DNA from: an uncultured Arsenicibacter sp.
Lineage (GTDB): Bacteria > Bacteroidota > Bacteroidia > Cytophagales > Spirosomataceae
Assembly (NCBI RefSeq): GCF_945952095.1
Contig: NZ_CAMFHL010000084.1
Span: 1-25,339, forward strand
DNA length: 25,339 nucleotides
Direction of reading: 5' to 3'
Position numbers and translations under genes: made by a program. A model generated the notes under the pieces. That model was not told where the DNA came from. It searched no databases and was given only the letters and a program-made list of their open reading frames with translations. Positions 7,633 to 14,694 of the stretch are shown here, one piece after another (within the stretch, counting starts at the first letter, position 1; the number at the start of each line of letters is the position of its first letter).

Positions 7633-10512
7633 ATGAAAAAGATCTCGTTAATAATTTTCCTTTTAACACTAAGCATCGGCGCGTTTGCCCAGAAAGGAAC
7701 CATCAGAGGTTCGGTGAAGGACGCCAAAACCAAAGAAGCGCTCATCGGCTGTACGGTTCGGATTGACGGTACACAACTTGGGTCAACAACTGATATCGAA
7801 GGGAACTTCAACGTCGCTAACGTACCGGCCGGTAACTACAACATTGTCATTTCGTACGTCTCGTACAAAAATAAATCGCTTGCCAACGTACGGATCGAAT
7901 CAGGTAACACAACGGTCATTGATACGGAGCTGGAAGAAGAAGGCAAATCGCTCCAGGAAGTTGTGGTTCGGGCAACCCGCGCAACCAACACCGAAATCGC
8001 CGTTATCTCCGAAATCAAGCAGCTAAAGCCAATCGCGGTTGGTTTGTCGGCACAGCAGATTGTTAAGTCGCAGGACCGCGATGCGGCGGCGGCCATCCGC
8101 CGGGTACCAGGCGTTAGTATTGTTGACAACCGCTTTGTAATGGTTCGCGGCCTCGGCTCACGCTACAATGCCGTATTGATTAACGATGTCATTACACCCT
8201 CTACCGAAGTAGATACCCGCTCATTCTCTTTTGACTTAGTACCCAGCAATATCATCGACCGGATGATCGTCTACAAATCCGGTTCGGCAGAACTGCCGGG
8301 TGATTTTGCCGGTGGTGCCATTAAAATCTACACAAAACGTCGTCCGGATCAGAACTTTATGGACGTCGGCTTTACGGTTGGTTACCGTCCGATGACGACG
8401 CTGAACGACGCGCAGACCCACTCCCGTTCGGGCGCGAACTGGCTGGGCCTGTGGGGTGCCGATCAGCAGATTCCGTCTAGTTTCCCGTCAAAGGCCGCGA
8501 CGTTTAATAACCAGAGTGCGCTGCAGCGGGCAGCCTATGCCAAACTGTTGCCAAACTCGTGGGGTCTGAACACAATTACTGTTTCGCCGGATCTGCGTTT
8601 TGCCCTGAACATGGGCCGCCGGTTTGATGTCGGAAATGTCCGGGTAAGTAACCTGACCAGCATCAACTATTCAATGACGCACCAGAGCGCCAATGTGAAC
8701 TTTAATCTGTATCAGAACGGTCTGACCGCAAATGATCTTTTTGAACAGTATACTGATAACAGCTACGCCCGTCAGACCCGCTTAGGATTATTACATAACT
8801 GGACCCTGCGCTTCTCACCTGCGTTTGTTCTGGAATGGAAAACGCTCTTCAACCAGTTAGGCAATACAGAAACCGTGGCACGTAACGGTCAGAAAGTAGT
8901 AGATGGTTATGATGTGCGCAGCTACTCAGAGCGCTTCGAAAACCGGAGTATCCTGACAACACAAGTATCGGGTGAACATACACTGAACGAACTGACCAAG
9001 CTGACCTGGATCGCCGGTTATGGCTATACCGGCCGTTGGGAGCCGGACTGGAAGCGTGTTCGCTACCAGCGCGCAACCAGCGCAGCCGGCAATGAGGCAT
9101 CTTTCCAGATTGCTGCCCCAGTTGACCCTAACCCGATCGACGTAGGCCGCTTCTACTCAAAACTGGGCGAGCGCGTGGCTACCTTTGCCGCCAACGGTGA
9201 GCATACATTCGGTAACCCGACCGACCGTGAGCCAAACCGCATCCGTTTCGGTGTCTACGGCGAAAAGAAAGACCGTGATTACTCGGCCCGCTTCTACGGT
9301 TACAACACCATCGGTAATGCCTCTGCCATTACACAGCAGTCTATCAACACGGTCTTCGATCTGAAAAATATTACCGGTCAGGACGGTGGTCTGTCACTCC
9401 GCGATGGTACAAAAGACCTTGACTCCTATCAGGGTATCAATAACTACGGCGCAGCTTACGTAACGGGCGATGTCTACTTCGGCCCGAAAGCAAACCTGAC
9501 GCTGGGTTTCCGTGGTGAATACAACGACCAGGGCCTGAAAGCGACAGTCGCAAACGCAAACCGCCGCCTCGTTAATAACAAGGTCTTCAGCCCGCTGCCT
9601 TCGCTGAACTTTACCTACAAACTGGACGAGAAACAAAACCTGCGTTTTGCCTTCTCATCGACGGTAAACCGTGCCGAATTCCGCGAACTGGCGCCGTTCA
9701 GTTACTTCGATTTTAACCTCCTGGCCGATGTTCGTGGTAACACTGCCCTGAAAACGGCTAACATCCAGAACGTAGATGCCAAATGGGAACTGTACCCGAC
9801 GCAGAATGAATTGATTTCGATTACTGCTTTCTATAAGCACTTTACAAACCCGATCGAAACGTTCCTGCTGCCAACCGGCAATGGCTTAGCTTACACTTTT
9901 ACAAACGCAAAGTCGGCGCAGAACTACGGGGTTGAACTGGAGATCCGGAAAGGCTTCCCGAACGCATCCAGTGTGTTCCTGCAAAACCTGACGTTTGTCG
10001 GTAACGCATCATTCATCAAGAGCCGCGTAAATCTGGGTCAGTTTGTAACGGCTCCTGACCTGAGCGGTGCTACTCAGAACTACGATCTGACAGGTGTTGC
10101 CGACAAAGAGCGCGCACTGGCCGGTCAGTCGCCGTACCTGCTGAACATGGGTCTGTACTACAGCGATCCTAAGTCGAACTGGAATGCAAACCTGCTTTAC
10201 AACGTATTTGGTCAGCGGATTTTTGCGGTGGGTAACGTGAACAGCCCGACCGTTTACGAAATGCCGCGTAACGTTGTTGACCTGAACATCAGCAAGCAAT
10301 TCAAAAAGCAACTGGAAATCCGTCTGGGTATCCAGGACATCCTGAACCAGTATGTACGGTTTAGCCAGGATTTCAACCGCAACGGTAAAATCGACAGCGA
10401 TGTGACATCAAAAACAGCTAACGCTGATCAGGATGTCCGGAAGTTCAAGCGGGGAAGCTACTTCACTTTGTCTGCGGTGTACACGTTCGGCCGTCGAACC
10501 ATTATCCCATAA
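7633..10512 (+). CDS. TonB-dependent outer-membrane receptor with CarboxypepD-regulatory-like domain
   Basis: The 959-residue protein is an outer-membrane importer driven by TonB-ExbBD. Residues 1-20 are a signal peptide ending IGAFAQ. Residues of about 22-105 form the carboxypeptidase-regulatory-like beta-sandwich (GTIRGSVKDAKTKEALIGCT, GNYNIVISYVSYKN) typical of SusC-like receptors. The plug follows at about 120-240, with VPGVSIVDNRFVMVRGLGSR and FAGGAIKIYTK. The rest is a beta-barrel ending YFTLSAVYTFGRRTIIP, with the aromatic-rich last strand used for barrel assembly. It has its own promoter, and the lipoprotein gene 68 bp downstream is in the same direction with no terminator between, so the two are likely one operon. 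No SusD gene is present. The RGLGSRYN plug motif marks a receptor subgroup distinct from the classic SusC type. The ligand is unknown; a glucan fragment is possible from the neighbours but unproven. Confidence 0.9.
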   Translation: MKKISLIIFLLTLSIGAFAQKGTIRGSVKDAKTKEALIGCTVRIDGTQLGSTTDIEGNFNVANVPAGNYNIVISYVSYKNKSLANVRIESGNTTVIDTELEEEGKSLQEVVVRATRATNTEIAVISEIKQLKPIAVGLSAQQIVKSQDRDAAAAIRRVPGVSIVDNRFVMVRGLGSRYNAVLINDVITPSTEVDTRSFSFDLVPSNIIDRMIVYKSGSAELPGDFAGGAIKIYTKRRPDQNFMDVGFTVGYRPMTTLNDAQTHSRSGANWLGLWGADQQIPSSFPSKAATFNNQSALQRAAYAKLLPNSWGLNTITVSPDLRFALNMGRRFDVGNVRVSNLTSINYSMTHQSANVNFNLYQNGLTANDLFEQYTDNSYARQTRLGLLHNWTLRFSPAFVLEWKTLFNQLGNTETVARNGQKVVDGYDVRSYSERFENRSILTTQVSGEHTLNELTKLTWIAGYGYTGRWEPDWKRVRYQRATSAAGNEASFQIAAPVDPNPIDVGRFYSKLGERVATFAANGEHTFGNPTDREPNRIRFGVYGEKKDRDYSARFYGYNTIGNASAITQQSINTVFDLKNITGQDGGLSLRDGTKDLDSYQGINNYGAAYVTGDVYFGPKANLTLGFRGEYNDQGLKATVANANRRLVNNKVFSPLPSLNFTYKLDEKQNLRFAFSSTVNRAEFRELAPFSYFDFNLLADVRGNTALKTANIQNVDAKWELYPTQNELISITAFYKHFTNPIETFLLPTGNGLAYTFTNAKSAQNYGVELEIRKGFPNASSVFLQNLTFVGNASFIKSRVNLGQFVTAPDLSGATQNYDLTGVADKERALAGQSPYLLNMGLYYSDPKSNWNANLLYNVFGQRIFAVGNVNSPTVYEMPRNVVDLNISKQFKKQLEIRLGIQDILNQYVRFSQDFNRNGKIDSDVTSKTANADQDVRKFKRGSYFTLSAVYTFGRRTIIP

Positions 10513-10580
10513 ACCGCTCCGTCTGTAAAACGTATTGCAGGTCGGGCAGAACAGTCTAAAACAACCAAATCCGTTTATTT

Positions 10581-12266
10581 ATGCAATTCCTCAAAAACTG
10601 GTCGTATTGTTTACTCGTTGTCACGGGCTTATTCATAGCCGTCTCGGCCTGTAAGAATGACAGCACGCCTGAGCCTGTATTGAACATTGACGCAATCTCG
10701 AATACATCAGCGCCTGTAGGAACTACCCTGACCATTACAGGGACAAAATTTGATCCGACGCCGGCGAATAATATAGTAAAGTTTGGCACCACACAGGCAA
10801 CTGTAGTTTCGGCTACCAACACACAGCTGGTTGTACTGGTGCCTGCCGGTGCGCAGAATGGCCCGATCACGGTAACCGTAAATGGTGTAACCGTGAGCAG
10901 CACACAGGCATTCTCACTGAGCAACCGCCCGGTAATTACTGTACAGGGTGCCATCACGGCCAACACAACCTGGTCGGCTAAGAACGTCTATAAGATTCTG
11001 GGTTTTGTCTATGTCCGTAACGGCGTAACACTGACCATCGAAAAAGGTACTATCATCAAAGGTGCTCCGAAGGAAGAAGATCCGGCCGCATCCGGTAAAG
11101 GTGGTACACTGATCGTGCAGCCGGGTGGCAAACTGACCGCTATCGGTACGGCTGATCAGCCAATCGTATTTACATCAAGCAAGGCTATCGGTCAGCGGAA
11201 CTACGGTGACTGGGGCGGTATCGTTCTGATCGGTAAGGCTCCGATTAACCAGCCGGGTGCAACCACATTCGAAGGCGGTATCGAAGGAACAACCGGTACG
11301 TATAACGAACCAACAGACAACTCAGGTACGTTGCAGTATGTGCGGATTGAATTCGGTGGTATCGCGCTGACTAACGCATCAAACAGCGAAATCAATGGTC
11401 TGACACTGTACGGTGTAGGCTCAGCGACAACAATTGACCACATTCAGGTTTCATACAGCGGTGACGACTCATACGAGTGGTTTGGTGGCACAGTAAACGC
11501 GAAATACCTGGTTGCTTTCCGTGGCTGGGATGATGACTGGGATACTGACTGGGGCTTCTCCGGTAAAGTTCAGTACGCCGTTTCACTGCGTGATCCTGAA
11601 GTAGCTGACCAGTCGGCGTCAAACGGATTTGAGTCAGATAACTTTACCGGTACGGGTGAACCGGCAACAGGCCCTAACGCAGGTCTGCCATTGACAGCTG
11701 CCGTTTTTGCTAACGTAAGCAACTTCGTATTCAGCGGTACGCCGTCGACAGCAACGGTTAAAGGTAGCGGTGGCTATCAGTCAGCGATGCACCTGCGTCG
11801 TAATACGTCGATCAGTATCTATAACTCACTGTTCGTAGGTTACCCGGAAGGGCTTCGTCTGGACGGTACAGCAACCGGTACACTGGCTAACATAAACAGT
11901 GGTGCACTTGACCTGAAAGGTATTGTACTGGCTAATGTCGGTACCGCATCAACAACGGCCGTACGCGGTGCAAGTGCGATCACTAACCAGCAGGCACAGG
12001 ATTACTTTAACGCTGCTGCCCGTAAGAACCAACTGGTTGCTTCTGCTGATATTGCTACCCTGTTGCTGAACGCAGCCTCGTTTAACCTGACAGCGCCTAA
12101 CTTCCTGCCGCAAACCGGTTCACCATTGCTGACCGGTGCCGTATGGGAAGGCAAAGGTGCCGATTCATTCTTCACGAAAGAAACATTCCGTGGCGCGTTT
12201 GGTACAACCAACTGGACAACCGGCTGGACCAACTGGAATCCACAGAATACTGATTACGATAAATAA
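10581..12266 (+). CDS. Surface lipoprotein with IPT/TIG domain and right-handed beta-helix-like domain
   Basis: The product of 561 residues has a lipoprotein signal peptide with lipobox VSAC (Cys24). Residues of about 33-118 form an IPT/TIG Ig-like domain (SAPVGTTLTITGTKFDP, LVVLVPAGAQNGPITVTVNG). From about 120 to the end lies a repeat-rich domain of short beta-strands with GTIIKGAP, GTLIVQPGGKLTAIGTADQP, GDWGGIVLIGKAPIN and the acidic block SYSGDDSYEWFGGTVNAKYL followed by DDDWDT, which may bind metal ions. I take it as a right-handed parallel beta-helix by its pattern; no catalytic residues are recognisable. It follows the TonB receptor by 68 bp in a likely operon, so the simplest role is a ligand-binding partner sitting on that receptor, in the place SusD takes elsewhere. 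This role is inference. A strong terminator follows. Confidence 0.8.
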   Translation: MQFLKNWSYCLLVVTGLFIAVSACKNDSTPEPVLNIDAISNTSAPVGTTLTITGTKFDPTPANNIVKFGTTQATVVSATNTQLVVLVPAGAQNGPITVTVNGVTVSSTQAFSLSNRPVITVQGAITANTTWSAKNVYKILGFVYVRNGVTLTIEKGTIIKGAPKEEDPAASGKGGTLIVQPGGKLTAIGTADQPIVFTSSKAIGQRNYGDWGGIVLIGKAPINQPGATTFEGGIEGTTGTYNEPTDNSGTLQYVRIEFGGIALTNASNSEINGLTLYGVGSATTIDHIQVSYSGDDSYEWFGGTVNAKYLVAFRGWDDDWDTDWGFSGKVQYAVSLRDPEVADQSASNGFESDNFTGTGEPATGPNAGLPLTAAVFANVSNFVFSGTPSTATVKGSGGYQSAMHLRRNTSISIYNSLFVGYPEGLRLDGTATGTLANINSGALDLKGIVLANVGTASTTAVRGASAITNQQAQDYFNAAARKNQLVASADIATLLLNAASFNLTAPNFLPQTGSPLLTGAVWEGKGADSFFTKETFRGAFGTTNWTTGWTNWNPQNTDYDK

Positions 12267-12302
12267 ACTCTTTTTTTAATTCATATTGGTGTCGCAGAAA
12301 AG

Positions 12303-12329
12303 CCGGGAGCCTTGCCCCCGGTTTTTTTT
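12303..12329 (+). terminator. Rho-independent terminator after the first beta-helix lipoprotein
   Basis: An 8-bp stem with one mismatch (CCGGGAGC 12303-12310 with GCCCCCGG 12314-12321) and a CTT loop is followed by eight T at 12322-12329. It closes the receptor-lipoprotein operon and separates it from the second lipoprotein gene. Confidence 0.9.
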
Positions 12330-12514
12330 ATACTATTCATAATCAATTATATAACTGCACAAAAAAAGCAACTTATCAAACGGTGGTAAAAGTGTTAGCT
12401 GTTACGCCGGGGTTTTCCGAATTTAGCTGATCAAAAACCAAATTATCCGACCTGATGCAAAGCCAATACCCGGAATCAGTAAACTGCTATCAGAATTTAT
12501 CAGTACGGAGACGA

Positions 12515-14260
12515 ATGTCTTCTTTTGTTAATGCGCTGGCAGCCATCGTAATGGCTGTACTGTTTTTATACGGATGTAAGAAAGAGGAGGATGTGCAGCC
12601 TGCACCGACCGTTGCCTGGACCCAGACAACCATGGAGGCAGCTGCCGGGCAGTTGATTACGATCGGTGCATCTGTCAGTGCGCCCGCCGGCCTGAAAACA
12701 GTAACCGTGACACGGAACGGTGCCGCTTTTGACAGCAAAACCTACACCACCGAAACCACGGCGGCCTACAGCGCCAGTTATACAGTACCCAAAACACAGC
12801 CATTAGGCTCACAACTGGTATTTACCATTGTAGCGCAGGATAATATGAGCCGGCTTTCGCAAACCAGTACGCTGGTCGTGACCATTACGCCGAAACCGGT
12901 CATCACCGTTACGGGTTCTATCACGACCAATACGACCTGGACCAACGACAAAATTTATAAGCTTTCAGGCTTTGTCCGGGTCGGTGCCGATCAGACCATC
13001 ACCGGCAGCCCGTCGGCAACGGCTGTGCTGACGATTCAGCCGGGGACGATTATTCTCGGGGAGCGGTCAACACACGGTACGTTGGTAGTACAGCGGGGGA
13101 GCCGGCTGATGGCGGAAGGAACTGCCGACGCACCGATTATTTTTACGTCGGAACGCGAGCCGGGCCTGCGCGAGCCGGGCGACTGGGGCGGTGTGGTCCT
13201 GTGTGGCCGGTCAACGTTTAATCAGGACGGCTGGGGTGAACTGGAAGGTAATTACGGCGCCTTTGCGGGCGGCGGGCCGTCGCCGGTACTGGCCGATAAT
13301 TCGGGGACGCTGCGCTATGTGCGGATTGAATACGCCGGCTACACCATTTCGCCGAATGCCGAAATTAATGGCCTGACACTCGGAGCGGTCGGTAGCGGTA
13401 CGACGCTCGAATATGTACAGGTATCATATTCAGGTGATGATGCCTTTGAGTGGTTTGGCGGTACCGTAAACAGCAAGTACCTGGTGGCTTACCGGTCAAT
13501 TGACGATGATTTTGATACCGATAACGGGTATACCGGCTACAGTCAGTTTGGCCTCGGGATTCGCGGCAGCATGCTGGCCGACGGGTCTGGCTCGAACGGA
13601 TTTGAGTCGGATAACAACGCTGCCGGAAGCAGTGCATTGCCGGTAACCGCCGGGGTGTTTGCCAATTACAGTCTGATTGGTCCGAAAGCGGATGCCAACA
13701 CGGCAATCAATGTGCAGTTTAACAATGGCATTCACCTGCGCCGTAATACGCGGCTGAAAGTGTATAACACCTTTGTTACAGGTTATCCGAACGGCTTGTA
13801 TGTAGATCCGGCCGATGGCGGCAGTACGCTGACCAATGCGCTGAACGGCACTGTACTGCTGAACGGCGTGGTGCTGGCCGGGATTCAGAACTGGGGTTCA
13901 AACGGCTTCGGATTGGGCGCTGCAACATCACCGAGAGGTTATCCGGTCCGGAATGTAACCCTGTCGGCCACCGAAACGCCGTACAACATCGGCCTCCAGA
14001 CGCCGACGCAGTGGTTTCTGGCGCAGACAGGCAACAAGATACTGGCAGACAACCTTACTACAGGCGTAACACCGGCCAGCATTGTTACCGGCCGGCCCTT
14101 GTTGACGGTAGCGTCAGCCGGAACATTGTTGAGCGGTTCGGCCACGTTGCCGACAAATGCCTTCCTGACGACAGCGGCCTATATCGGGGCCTTTGGCGCC
14201 ACAACTGACTGGACAACCGGCTGGACAGAGTTTAACCCGCAGGTGCAGGCCTACCGTTAA
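12515..14260 (+). CDS. Surface lipoprotein, second beta-helix-like paralogue
   Basis: From ATG 12515 the product has 581 residues. The signal peptide MSSFVNALAAIVMAVLFLYG ends at a lipobox Cys followed by KKEED, an acidic stretch like the lipoprotein export signals that send Bacteroidota lipoproteins to the cell surface. An Ig-like domain with no IPT/TIG signature follows (about 50-130), then the same C-terminal domain as the upstream lipoprotein: PVITVTGSITTNTTW, GDWGGVVLCGR, SYSGDDAFEWFGGTVNSKYL, DDDFDTDNG, NGFESDNN. The two genes are clear paralogues with exchanged N-terminal domains. The frame extends upstream to ATG 12455, but this would bury the signal peptide behind 20 extra polar residues; GGAG lies four bases before 12515. 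A terminator separates it from the receptor operon, and I found no exact promoter, so how it is transcribed is unclear. Role as for its paralogue, by inference. Confidence 0.8.
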   Translation: MSSFVNALAAIVMAVLFLYGCKKEEDVQPAPTVAWTQTTMEAAAGQLITIGASVSAPAGLKTVTVTRNGAAFDSKTYTTETTAAYSASYTVPKTQPLGSQLVFTIVAQDNMSRLSQTSTLVVTITPKPVITVTGSITTNTTWTNDKIYKLSGFVRVGADQTITGSPSATAVLTIQPGTIILGERSTHGTLVVQRGSRLMAEGTADAPIIFTSEREPGLREPGDWGGVVLCGRSTFNQDGWGELEGNYGAFAGGGPSPVLADNSGTLRYVRIEYAGYTISPNAEINGLTLGAVGSGTTLEYVQVSYSGDDAFEWFGGTVNSKYLVAYRSIDDDFDTDNGYTGYSQFGLGIRGSMLADGSGSNGFESDNNAAGSSALPVTAGVFANYSLIGPKADANTAINVQFNNGIHLRRNTRLKVYNTFVTGYPNGLYVDPADGGSTLTNALNGTVLLNGVVLAGIQNWGSNGFGLGAATSPRGYPVRNVTLSATETPYNIGLQTPTQWFLAQTGNKILADNLTTGVTPASIVTGRPLLTVASAGTLLSGSATLPTNAFLTTAAYIGAFGATTDWTTGWTEFNPQVQAYR

Positions 14261-14484
14261 GGACGGGTTTGCTTACCAAACAGGAGAAACGCAAGACTGC
14301 CGGCTGCGAGGAAAAGAAAGAAGTAGGTTGTTCTTGATAAAAGCGTTGATACTGAAGCTGTTTCGGAGGCCATATCGGTTGCAAAACGGGAGGCATGCGG
14401 GTACATGAGCTGATGTACAGCCAGCAGGCTTCCGGCAAAAATAAGTGTCAGTACAATTCTGATTTTATCTGAGGATATATTCAT
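14257..14484 (-). CDS. Small two-helix membrane protein, unknown function
   Basis: A 75-residue product beginning MNISSDKIRIVLTLIFAG has two clear hydrophobic segments, about residues 8-27 (RIVLTLIFAGSLLAVHQLMY) and 51-69 (TTYFFLFLAAGSLAFLLFG), with a polar Ser/Thr-rich loop between them and a basic end (GKQTRP). The N terminus carries few charges, so topology is uncertain; both ends facing the cytoplasm is most likely. I recognise no family. The gene is convergent with the second beta-helix lipoprotein and their stop codons overlap by three bases. I accept it because the membrane pattern is too regular for an antisense shadow and it fills an otherwise empty 434-bp gap. The plus-strand terminator at 14499 lies upstream of its start, so read-through from the lipoprotein gene would be antisense to all of it. 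Confidence 0.6.
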   Translation of the reverse strand: MNISSDKIRIVLTLIFAGSLLAVHQLMYPHASRFATDMASETASVSTLLSRTTYFFLFLAAGSLAFLLFGKQTRP

Positions 14485-14498
14485 TTCTCTGGTATACT

Positions 14499-14554
14499 AA
14501 CTGCTGATTGGGGGATTTCCGTTGACAGAAACGGCCTCTGATCAGCAGTTTTTT
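14499..14554 (+). terminator. Plus-strand terminator candidate between the small membrane gene and the cellulase
   Basis: A 10-bp stem (AACTGCTGAT at 14499-14508 with ATCAGCAGTT at 14541-14550) encloses a smaller hairpin (CCGTT 14519-14523 with AACGG 14530-14534). The stem's final TT runs into TTTT, giving six T in a row. The nearest plus-strand gene upstream ends at 14260. The following gap, 14555-14694, is AT-rich and must hold the cellulase promoter, but I see no consensus match in it. Confidence 0.65.
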
Positions 14555-14694
14555 GTTTGAAGGCCGGAAGTTAAGCCCCATTTCCTCAAAAATTTATATA
14601 AAAATGACGCAATGGCAAGACTTTTAGCAAATGAGCGATATTAACCAAAAAACGCCTTTGTTTTATAGCTAACCTTAAACCGGTTACATTTCAG

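Noticed and set aside
12455..12514. Upstream ATG for the second lipoprotein
   Set aside because: It adds 20 polar residues in front of a good lipoprotein signal peptide, which would stop its recognition.
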